NCBI GenBank assembly: GCA_001464375.1
Contig: LNEW01000061.1
Location: 1 to 33,235, forward strand
DNA length: 33,235 nucleotides
Source of the DNA: Rhodospirillales bacterium Ga0074136
GTDB lineage: Bacteria > Pseudomonadota > Alphaproteobacteria > Acetobacterales > Acetobacteraceae
Reading direction: 5' to 3'
A program made the translations under genes and the position numbers. This document shows positions 25,243-33,235 of the stretch, in pieces. Positions within the stretch are counted from its first letter, which is position 1. Each line of letters begins with the position of its first letter. The notes beneath the pieces are model-generated. The model was given only the letters and a program-made list of their open reading frames with translations, did not search any database and had not been told where the DNA came from.

Positions 25243-26151
25243 ATGCTTGCGCACGGACACCGCGCTGCAGGGGGTTCGCTCCGCCTGGCCCTGGCTTTGG
25301 TCGCCCCGCTGCTGCTGCTGGCGCCCCATCGGGCAGAAGCCAACGCCACGCCACGCCCGCAGGCCGCCCGTCCAGCGGCGGCCGCGGCAACGCCCGCGCG
25401 GCGCGTCGTGGCCCGCCCGGCACCTGCGTCCCCTGCCCTGCCGGTGCTGTCCGATAGCCCCTGGGATGTCTGCGCGCAGGCCATTGCTGCGGCCGAACAG
25501 AATTCCGGGCTGCCACCTGGCCTGCTGGGCGCCATCGCGCGGGTCGAAACCGGGCGGCGCACGCCGACCGGCGGTGTGCAGCCCTGGCCGTGGTCCTTCA
25601 ACGCTGCCGGCGAGGGCCGCTACATGGCCACCCGAGTCGAGGCCGTGGCCGAGGTGCAGGCGCGCCTGGCTGGCGGGACGCGGTCGATCGACATCGGCTG
25701 CATGCAGATCAACCTGCTGCACCACCCCAACGCCTTCCCCAGCGTGGAGGCCGGCTTCGACCCCGCGACCAATGTCGCCTATGCGGTGCGCTTCCTGCGC
25801 GCGCTGCACGCCCGCACCGGGGACTGGCAGACCGCGACGGCGCAATACCATTCCGGCACGCCGGAACGCGGGCTGATCTACCACCAGCGGGTGATGGCGG
25901 CGATGACCGGGCAGGGCTTCGTGCCCGGGCCGGCGCCCGGCGTGATCCCGCTGCCCGGGCCGGCCATGGCGGGGCTGTGCGCGTCGGGTCGCGGGGCGGT
26001 GTTGCTGCTGGGGTCCTCGGCGCCGAACCTTCGCCCGGTGGTCGCGGTGCCGAATGTCGAGTTGCGGCTGCGCGGCCGGCCCGCCGCGGCCGGGCCGAAC
26101 CGCCCGCGGATCATGTGCCTGCGGACAGCGAGCCGCTCGGCACCGGGGTGA
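25243..26151 (+). CDS. Lytic transglycosylase domain protein
   Basis: About 302-aa exported murein-cleaving enzyme of the SLT family. Seen: a signal peptide (about residues 1-35, LRLALALVAPLLLLAPHRAEA), a Pro/Ala-rich linker, then the catalytic domain: LPPGLLGAIARVETGRR with the catalytic Glu near 101, SIDIGCMQINLLHHP (about 149-163), and AVRFLRALHARTGDWQTATAQYHSG (edited core: AQYHSG near 205). The C-terminal part is Pro/Gly-rich and unassigned. An in-frame TTG at 25207 is possible but the ATG at 25243 starts just before the signal sequence. Its end overlaps the convergent gene by 41 bp. Confidence 0.87.
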   Translation: MLAHGHRAAGGSLRLALALVAPLLLLAPHRAEANATPRPQAARPAAAAATPARRVVARPAPASPALPVLSDSPWDVCAQAIAAAEQNSGLPPGLLGAIARVETGRRTPTGGVQPWPWSFNAAGEGRYMATRVEAVAEVQARLAGGTRSIDIGCMQINLLHHPNAFPSVEAGFDPATNVAYAVRFLRALHARTGDWQTATAQYHSGTPERGLIYHQRVMAAMTGQGFVPGPAPGVIPLPGPAMAGLCASGRGAVLLLGSSAPNLRPVVAVPNVELRLRGRPAAAGPNRPRIMCLRTASRSAPG

Positions 26152-27328
26152 GCCGTGCGGCGTGGTCGCGCCGCCAGGCACAGGCCAGCACGAGAAGCCA
26201 GGCGGCCGGTGCCACAAGCGGGAAGCGCACACCCGCAAGCACGATCCCGGGCAGCAGGCATGCCACCACCAGGATGGCGCGTTCCCCGGCCAGCCAGCCG
26301 TCCCGCCGCGCCGCCGCCGCCAGGAACAAGGCAGCGACGCCGAGCGCCGGCGCATCGTAGATCCAGCTGAACGGAGTCATCAGGAAGGCCGCCGCCATCG
26401 CGGCCGCGGCGCGCGCCTCGCCCGGGCCCGCCGGCTGGCGCAGCCACAGGCGCAGCACGAGCGCGGCGACGGCAGCGGCAAAGACGACGTGCACACTCCA
26501 GGCGAGATTGCGATTGTCGGTCGTGTCGAAGACGAACACATAGACCGACTGGATGCGCGGCAGGGCATCATGACGCTCGGCCAGGTACATCGCGTCGTTG
26601 CGCGACAGCGCGCCGAGGAAGCCAACCCATGCCTCGGGTCCGAAGGCTATGACCGAGGCGAGCACCAGCAGCGCCGTGGTCGCGGCCGCAGCGGCGAACA
26701 CCCGCCAGCGTCCGGTGGTCACGAGCAGCAGCGGCAACAGCAGGCCGAACTGGGGCTTGTAGGTCAGCAGGCCAAGCGCCAGGCCGGCGAGGAGCGGGCG
26801 CCGATCCAGCTGCGCCATCACCAGGCACAGCAGCGCGGCGGTCAGCAGCCCGTTCTGCCCGAGCCCCATGCAGATGAGCACCGCCGGCATGGCCAGCACC
26901 AGCAGCGAGGCCGGCACGGCAATGCCGGGAAACGCCGTGCGGATCGCGAATACCAGCACCATGACGGTTGCCATCACCCAGGCGAACCACGCGCCGGCAT
27001 AAGGGAGCAGCCCAAATGGCAGCACGTAGAACAGGAACGGCGGGGGGTTCACCCAGCCCAGGAAACCCACCAGGGCCTCGGGCGGGATGCCGAGCACGTC
27101 GGCCTGCAGCACCCTCAGGCGCGACCAGTCGTAGGCGCCGGCGGCGTCGCCCATCAGCACCATCTGGCTGGCGTTGTAGAAGGCGATGAAGTCAGAACGG
27201 CGCGGCTGGTCCGTCAGGACCAGGCCGGCGATCAGCACGGCGATGTAGAGCCCGAAGACGACGGCGCCCAGGGCGCTGGCCGCGAGTTCGGGGATGCGCC
27301 GCGTCCGGCCATCCTGCACGGCGCTCAT
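26111..27328 (-). CDS. Glycosyltransferase family 87-like membrane protein
   Basis: 405-aa protein with about ten to twelve membrane helices. Seen: an N-terminal helix (about 16-38), a loop with QPRRSDFIAFYNAS and the conserved Asp expected for a polyprenyl-phosphate-dependent glycosyltransferase, VNPPPFLFY (about 94), GQNGLLTAALL (about 157), LTYKPQFGLLLPL (about 188), and SWIYDAPALGVAAL (about 325). This is the GT87/DUF2029 pattern (mannosyltransferase-like enzymes of the GT-C fold). Acceptor unknown; a cell-envelope glycan is likely. It is convergent with the lytic transglycosylase, and codirectional with the tad operon 115 bp upstream. Confidence 0.82.
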   Translation of the reverse strand: MSAVQDGRTRRIPELAASALGAVVFGLYIAVLIAGLVLTDQPRRSDFIAFYNASQMVLMGDAAGAYDWSRLRVLQADVLGIPPEALVGFLGWVNPPPFLFYVLPFGLLPYAGAWFAWVMATVMVLVFAIRTAFPGIAVPASLLVLAMPAVLICMGLGQNGLLTAALLCLVMAQLDRRPLLAGLALGLLTYKPQFGLLLPLLLVTTGRWRVFAAAAATTALLVLASVIAFGPEAWVGFLGALSRNDAMYLAERHDALPRIQSVYVFVFDTTDNRNLAWSVHVVFAAAVAALVLRLWLRQPAGPGEARAAAAMAAAFLMTPFSWIYDAPALGVAALFLAAAARRDGWLAGERAILVVACLLPGIVLAGVRFPLVAPAAWLLVLACAWRRDHAARLTPVPSGSLSAGT

Positions 27329-27443
27329 GTCGGGGCGACGGCGGAATGGGCGTCCGGCAGGCAGGGCGCGGCTGGCGGCCGGTCAGGGGGTCCGCGACGC
27401 ATGCGACAGGATCGGCTGCGCTGACGTGGCTGCCCGGGCGCGC

Positions 27444-28208
27444 TCAGCTGCGGTCGCCGGCCGGCGTCACCTCGATCACCTGGCGGTTCACGCGCAGCAC
27501 CTCGGCCACGCCGCGCAGGTCTGCCTCCTCGCCGCCGAGGACCGTGCGGGCCGCCGCCTCGTCTCCGGTCGCGGCCAGCGAGATGGCGTAGTTCGCCGTG
27601 ACGCGCTGGTTGGCGTCCGCACGGCGCGCCAACGGTTCCAGCACGGCGCGTGCCTCATCCGGGCGGCCATCCAGCAGCAGCGAGAGCCCGAGATTGTTCG
27701 CGACCGAGATGGAGTCGGGCGACACCGCCTGCGCACGACGGTAGGAATCCTGGGCTTCCGGGTGACGCCCCATCAGGTCGAGCGCAACGCCGCGGCCATC
27801 CAGCGCCGGGACGTTGCGCGAATCGCGCGCCAGCACGCGGTCGAACAGGCCGAGCGCCTCGCCAGCCGCACCGTTGCGCAGGCGCATCTTGCCGAGTTCC
27901 ATCAGCAGGCTGCCATCGTCCGGACGGCGCTGCACGGCGGCCGCCAGCACCTGTTCGGCCTGGGCACGGTTGCCCGCGCGCATCAGCGCCGCGGCGAAGC
28001 GGGCCTGCGCCTCGGCATTGTTGGGGTCGCGCGCAGCCGCTGCGCCGTACATCGACAGCGCGACATCCATCTGGCCGCCCGCCTCCGCGGTGGAGGCGAC
28101 ACGCATGCGCGATGCGGCGTCCGGGTCGCGAATGCCGTCATTCGCGCAGGCGCCGAGCACCGAGGCGGCGCCCAGGAGCACGACGAAGCGGGATGGGCTG
28201 CGGATCAT
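27444..28208 (-). CDS. tadD: Tad pilus lipoprotein with TPR repeats, TadD-like
   Basis: 254-aa tetratricopeptide lipoprotein. Seen: signal sequence with lipobox VLGAC (Cys21), then at least five TPR-like helices pairs (for example AALMRAGNRAQAEQVLAAAV, RGVALDLMGRHPEAQDSYRR, NNLGLSLLLDGRPDEARAVL). TadD in other bacteria is a tight-adherence pilus lipoprotein thought to help secretin assembly or stability. Its ATG overlaps the tadC stop (ATGA), so it is the last gene of the tad operon. A longer frame extends upstream through tadC in another phase and was rejected. Confidence 0.9.
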   Translation of the reverse strand: MIRSPSRFVVLLGAASVLGACANDGIRDPDAASRMRVASTAEAGGQMDVALSMYGAAAARDPNNAEAQARFAAALMRAGNRAQAEQVLAAAVQRRPDDGSLLMELGKMRLRNGAAGEALGLFDRVLARDSRNVPALDGRGVALDLMGRHPEAQDSYRRAQAVSPDSISVANNLGLSLLLDGRPDEARAVLEPLARRADANQRVTANYAISLAATGDEAAARTVLGGEEADLRGVAEVLRVNRQVIEVTPAGDRS

Positions 28209-29185
28209 CGCCTGGCATTCTCCCCGGTGCCCTGGAGGATGCCGCCGCGGAGCTGGAGCACCGAGGGCCCGACCAGGGAAATGAACACCGCGGGCATGAT
28301 GAACAGAATGAGGGGAATCACCAACACCGCCGGCAGGCGGATCGCCTTTTCCTCGATGCGAAGCATCCGGTCCTGGCGCATTTCGGCCGCAAGCACGCGC
28401 AAAGCCTGGGCCAGCGGGGTGCCGTATTTCAGGGTCTGGGACAGGGTGCCGCCGAGTCGCTTGAAGCCCTCGAAGTCCGAACGCTGCGCGAATCGCTCCA
28501 GCGCCTGGCGACGGTCGGGCAGCATGCGCAGTTCCTGCACCAGCACCAGGAAGGAGATCGCCAGCGGGCGGTTGTTGTTCTCGATCTCGCGCGCGACGCG
28601 GTCGAGCGCCGTCTCGATGCCCATGCCGGCCTCGGCGGTCACCACCAGCAGGTCGAGCGCATCCGGCAGGCCCTTGCGCAGCTTCTCCTGGTGCTTCCGC
28701 TTCATGTAGGTGAGGAACATGTTCGGGCCGAACATGCCGAAGATGATGGCGCCGAAGATGATCATCGCCATGCGCAGCGGGTCGACCGTGTTGAAGTAGC
28801 AATAGAGCCCGGCAACCACCGGCAGGCCCACCATCAGCACCGCCTTCACGCCGATGAAGGTGGGCACCGCGGCCCGCGGGTTCAGGCCGGCCGAGGCGAT
28901 CGCCAGCTGGAAATCCTCGATATCCTTGTCGGATACGAGGGTGGTGTTGCGCAATTTCTCGCCGATCCGGCGGAACGGCGCCGCCGCGGCGTTCATGCCA
29001 GAACCGCCATCGCCGCGGTCGGCCTGGCCGGGACGCAGGACGCTCTGGACGCGCCCCGAGATGTCGCGGTCCTCGGCCCCGCGGGCCAGGACGATCGCGG
29101 CGATGATCGCAAGGCACACGGCCACGGCGACGGCCAGGATGGGCAGCCAGCCTGCCTCGGCGAAGAACTCGGCCATGGCGGTCAA
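28205..29185 (-). CDS. tadC: Type II secretion F family protein TadC
   Basis: 326-aa inner-membrane platform protein of the Tad pilus. Seen: an N-terminal helix (about 13-35), a linker with DKDIEDFQLAIASAGLNP, paired helices (about 108-155), the cytoplasmic T2SSF domain with LPDALDLLVVTAEAGMGIETAL (edited core: DALDLLVVTAEAG, about 175), EMRQDRMLRIEEKA (about 268-282), and a final helix VLVIPLILFIMPAVFIS. TadB and TadC together form the pilus assembly platform driven by the TadA ATPase. The ATG at 29185 overlaps the tadB stop; an alternative ATG is at 29176. Confidence 0.94.
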   Translation of the reverse strand: MTAMAEFFAEAGWLPILAVAVAVCLAIIAAIVLARGAEDRDISGRVQSVLRPGQADRGDGGSGMNAAAAPFRRIGEKLRNTTLVSDKDIEDFQLAIASAGLNPRAAVPTFIGVKAVLMVGLPVVAGLYCYFNTVDPLRMAMIIFGAIIFGMFGPNMFLTYMKRKHQEKLRKGLPDALDLLVVTAEAGMGIETALDRVAREIENNNRPLAISFLVLVQELRMLPDRRQALERFAQRSDFEGFKRLGGTLSQTLKYGTPLAQALRVLAAEMRQDRMLRIEEKAIRLPAVLVIPLILFIMPAVFISLVGPSVLQLRGGILQGTGENARR

Positions 29186-30138
29186 TCCATTCCCGCGCGC
29201 TTGATGAGCCAGCGGATGATGAGGAAGCCGGACAGCGAGAACCCCAGCCCGATCAGGGCCAGCTTCTGCCCGGCGGGGGTGCTGAACTGCTCGATGTAGA
29301 AGTCCTGGATCTGCGACATCGCCAGCGCGGCGACGAAGGGCAGCGCCATCAGGATGCCGGCCTGCATGCGCGCTTCGGCCGCCAGGGCCTTGGCGCGCTT
29401 CGCGAGGGCAACGCGCTTGCGCACGATGTCGGCGAGGTTGTCGAGCGTCTCGGCCAGGTTGCCGCCGGTCTGCGACTGCATGCCGAGCGTCACGGCCAGG
29501 AAGGAGAATTCCGGCAGTTCGGTCCGCTTGTAGAGCCGCATCAGCGCCTGGTCGACCGGCCGACCGATCGCGACATCGCCCAGCATGCGGGAGAATTCGT
29601 CGCGCAGCGGCGCGGACAACTCGGCCGCGACCGATCGCATCGCCTCGCCGACCGGCAGGCCGGCGCGGATCGCGCGCACCATCAGCCCGATGGCGTCCGG
29701 GATCTGCTTGAAGACCTTGTCGACGTAGCTGTTGTACTGGAAGGCGAAGATCGCCCGCACCATGAACAGCCCCGTCGCGATGCCCAGCGGGATCGACAAC
29801 GGCAGCGAGAGTGGACCCGACATCATGTTGGCGACCAGCGCGGCGACCAGCACGCCAAAGATCAGCACCAGGTACCAGGGGATGGTATGCGCCTGCGGCA
29901 CATCCGGGTGGTAGCGCAGCAGGCGCAGCAGGCGTTCAAGCAGCGGGCGCGATTCGGTGGTATGCAGCCGGATGCTGGGCAGGCCGCTGGCCTGGAGGCC
30001 GGGGGTCTCCAGCGCACCGGCGGTCGACACGCGCTCCTTGAGCCGGCGCTGCTGGCCGGATTTCAGCAGCGTCAGCACGCCGGTCACCAGCGCGACCGTC
30101 AGCACGCCCGCGGTGCCGAAAAGAAGGGTGCGGTCCAT
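29182..30138 (-). CDS. tadB: Type II secretion F family protein TadB
   Basis: 318-aa partner of TadC. Seen: an N-terminal helix (about 5-25), PWYLVLIFGVLVAALVAN (about 85-105), KQIPDAIGLMVRAIRAGLPVGEAM (edited core: IPDAIGLMVRAIRAG, about 145), GGNLAETLDNLADIVRKR (about 225), and a C-terminal helix pair ending in LIRWLIKRAG. This is the TadB pattern. It lies 2 bp after the tadA stop and overlaps tadC by 4 bp. It is expected to be in the cytoplasmic membrane. Confidence 0.94.
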   Translation of the reverse strand: MDRTLLFGTAGVLTVALVTGVLTLLKSGQQRRLKERVSTAGALETPGLQASGLPSIRLHTTESRPLLERLLRLLRYHPDVPQAHTIPWYLVLIFGVLVAALVANMMSGPLSLPLSIPLGIATGLFMVRAIFAFQYNSYVDKVFKQIPDAIGLMVRAIRAGLPVGEAMRSVAAELSAPLRDEFSRMLGDVAIGRPVDQALMRLYKRTELPEFSFLAVTLGMQSQTGGNLAETLDNLADIVRKRVALAKRAKALAAEARMQAGILMALPFVAALAMSQIQDFYIEQFSTPAGQKLALIGLGFSLSGFLIIRWLIKRAGMD

Positions 30139-30140
30139 GT

Positions 30141-31507
<1,367 letters not shown>

Positions 31508-31508
<1 letters not shown>

Positions 31509-32728
31509 CAGCCGCCTCCCTTGCCAAAGAGCCGCGCGAAGAAGGAACCGCCTGGGCCGCTCGACCGCACCGCGGCGATTTCCTGGGTCAGCTGGCCGAG
31601 CGCCCGGCGCAGCGGCGCGCTGTCCTTGCGCGCCGGACGGCCGAGATTGGCCGCGCGAGGCAATTGCCGCGACAGGTCGCCGATCGACACGTCCGGGGCG
31701 GCGCCGATGCCTTCCTCGATCAGTTTCAGCGGCAGGTAGCCGCGCCGGCCGAGCCCGTTCAGCACTGTGATCACGCGCCCGGACCCGCCGGTCAGCGCCA
31801 CCAGCTTCTTGATCGCGACGGTATCGCGGATGCTCGCGACATCGGGGCCCAGCACCAGCACGACGTGCCGCGCCTTCTGCAGCACCGCCACCTCGGCCGG
31901 GCCGGGGGGCATCGGCAGGTCGACCACCACGTGGTTGAAGCGCTGGCGCAGCATGTCGACCACGCGGCGCACGCCTTCCTCGGTCGGCTTGATCTGCGCC
32001 TCCATCGGCTCCTCGGCGGCGATCAGCCGCACGCGGTCGCCGATCGGCACGCCCACGCGGTCGAGGAACAGCGCGTCGACGCGCTCGGGTTCCTCGATGG
32101 CGATGCGCAGGCCGGAGGTCACGCGCGCGCCCAGCATCATCGCCGCCGCGCCGCCGCGCAGGTGAAGGTCCAGCAGCGCCACATGGCTGCGCGTCGCGTC
32201 CTCGAGTTCGAGCGCGAGATTCACCGCGATGGTGGTGGCGCCGACGCCGCCGTGCACGCCGCATACCACCGTCACCTGGCCGCCGCGATCCTGCCCGGCC
32301 TCGCCGCCGCCCTGGATATGCGACGCAAAAAGCCGCGCCACATTGTCACGCGTGAGCGGCTTGTGCAGGTATTCATGCACGCCGACGTTGCGGGTGATGT
32401 CGCGATAGAAGCCGATCTCGGTCCGTTCGCCGACCACCAGCACCCGCACATCGGGCGTGCACACGGAAGCGAGGTCGTCCAGCGCGGCGAAGGGGTCGTC
32501 GACGCCGCTGATGTCGACGATCAGTACCCGCGGCGTGGTCTCCTTCTCCAGCGCCTTGACGGCGGTGCGCACGGTGCCGCGGCGCATCTGCGCGCCGAGC
32601 ACGTCGCCGATGCCGCCGCGGATCGCCGCCTCGCTGGCTTCGTCGGCGACGAAGACCATGAGCGCCGGGCGGTCGGCCGCGATGACCGCCCCGCCGCGCG
32701 TCGCGTCAGGGACCTCGCGGACCGCCAT
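31508..32728 (-). CDS. cpaE: Pilus localisation ATPase-like protein CpaE/TadZ
   Basis: 406-aa protein with an N-terminal receiver-like domain (about residues 20-130; ALMVFVADEAS, VRVLVVGERTE) and a ParA/MinD-like C-terminal domain. CpaE/TadZ proteins localise the Tad machinery at the cell pole. The P-loop region reads VVCGVHGGVGATTIAVN (about 152-168): the usual KGG and GKT lysines are His and Ala. A Walker B-like VVVDLPMPPGP (about 258) is present. Start at ATG 32728, 4 bp after the cpaD-like stop; an upstream extension to 32767 overlaps that gene. Its stop overlaps the tadA ATG. Confidence 0.93.
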
Positions 32729-32732
32729 CCGA

Positions 32733-33077
32733 TCAGTTCTGACCACCGCCACTGCCGCCTCCACCACTCGTCACGCCCGCGGCCGTACTGCCGCCCTGGG
32801 TGCCGATTTCCGACAGACCGGCCGGCAAGGGCGGACGACGGCCGGCGTTGAGCGCCCGGATCGCTGCCGTTGCCTGGTCGCCACGATCGGTCGCCGCCCC
32901 GGCGCCGCGCGTCAGATGCGCCGGGTTGGCGACCTGTGCGCGCAGGTTGCGGTCGTTGATGCCTTCGGCCTGCCAGGTGCCGCGGCGGTCGACGTCCTGG
33001 CCGGGGAAGTAGTTGTCCGAGCCGCAGGCACCGAGGGCGAGAGCCAGGACCAGGCCTGCAGGGATGTGCCGTGCCAT
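32733..33077 (-). CDS. CpaD-like short pilus lipoprotein
   Basis: 114-aa lipoprotein. Seen: signal sequence (HIPAGLVLALALGAC) with lipobox LGAC at Cys18, then NLRAQVANPAHLTRGAGAA (about residues 49-67), resembling the NL-x-x-M-V-ANP-x-DL-x-RGR block of CpaD/TadC-associated lipoproteins, then a Gly/Ser-rich tail. Typical CpaD proteins are about 200 aa, so this is shorter and lacks the usual N-terminal part. The ATG at 33077 has GGAG nine bases upstream; a GTG three codons earlier is possible. Its place between cpaC and cpaE matches cpaD. Confidence 0.78.
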   Translation of the reverse strand: MARHIPAGLVLALALGACGSDNYFPGQDVDRRGTWQAEGINDRNLRAQVANPAHLTRGAGAATDRGDQATAAIRALNAGRRPPLPAGLSEIGTQGGSTAAGVTSGGGGSGGGQN

Positions 33078-33082
33078 GGTTC

Positions 33083-33235
33083 TCACTCCACGATGAAGCC
33101 GGCGGCCGCGGGCGGCCGGATCTGACGATAGGGCGCTCCCGACCCGGTCTGGCGTCGCATCAGGATGCGCTCGAGTTCCGTCGCCGGCCGGAAGGTGTCG
33201 AGCGGCGTCGCCAGGGCCGACGGGTCGGACGCCGG
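33083..33235 (-). CDS. cpaC: Pilus secretin CpaC, C-terminal end (partial)
   Basis: Only the last 50 codons are in the window; the gene enters from the right edge. Seen: SALATPLDTFRPATELERIL then MRRQTGSGAPYRQIRP and a closing GFIVE. The PLDTFRPATELERIL block and the GF(I/V)(V/L)E end match the extreme C-terminus of CpaC/RcpA outer-membrane secretins. The stop at 33083-33085 lies just before the ATG of the cpaD-like gene at 33077. Too short to be caught as an open frame of usual length, so it rests on frame and motif only. Confidence 0.82.
   Translation of the reverse strand, partial: PASDPSALATPLDTFRPATELERILMRRQTGSGAPYRQIRPPAAAGFIVE

Overview
The window is 33 kb of very GC-rich, gene-dense DNA with short intergenic gaps, GTG starts and many ATGA stop/start overlaps. 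Gene content points to an alphaproteobacterium, most likely an aerobic heterotroph of the Acetobacteraceae (Roseomonas-like). The evidence is a cbb3 oxidase cluster with its own assembly genes behind an FNR-type box, a one-polypeptide indolepyruvate ferredoxin oxidoreductase, an orphan Bug/TctC binding protein and a Cpa/Tad pilus locus. The family-level assignment is inference; no rRNA or tRNA is present to confirm it.

Layout. 1-780: 3' part of a short-chain dehydrogenase. 867-4831: indolepyruvate ferredoxin oxidoreductase (minus) divergent from an Lrp/AsnC regulator (plus). 4875-12864: a nine-gene minus-strand operon, ccoN-O-Q-P-G-H-I-S plus a 60-aa two-helix membrane protein translationally coupled to ccoS, with a perfect FNR box (12950-12963) upstream. 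Next come a DUF2189-like membrane protein and a TauE/SafE (COG2836-type) membrane protein, the latter probably linked to copper supply. 14629-16328: overlapping pdxA-pdxJ (vitamin B6). 16441-19258: an unrecognised lipoprotein, an alpha/beta hydrolase, a strong rho-independent terminator and a GNAT acetyltransferase. 19259-22410 (minus): an MsbA/MDR-like ABC exporter, a second SDR and a 109-aa unknown protein. 22411-22802: a non-coding stretch with nine tandem 28-29 bp units. 22803-25176: Bug/TctC protein divergent from an SbtA-SbtB bicarbonate transporter/PII-like pair. 25243-27328: lytic transglycosylase convergent with a GT87-like membrane glycosyltransferase. 27444 to the end: a Tad/Cpa pilus operon read right to left (cpaC end, short cpaD-like lipoprotein, cpaE, cpaF/tadA, tadB, tadC, tadD).

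How the parts work together. The cco block encodes a complete high-affinity terminal oxidase with its copper, heme and redox maturation factors, and it carries the signature of oxygen-limited induction. The tad block encodes the motor, platform and lipoproteins of a surface-attachment pilus; the remaining genes (pilin, prepilin peptidase, cpaB, most of the secretin) should lie beyond the right edge. The other genes are ordinary metabolic or transport genes.

No clearly new defence or mobile system was seen. The most unusual items are the 60-aa protein coupled to ccoS, the hairpin-forming tandem array, a palindromic intergenic element near 17620, an SbtB-like protein without the usual C-terminal loop, and a CpaE ATPase that appears to have lost both Walker-A lysines.
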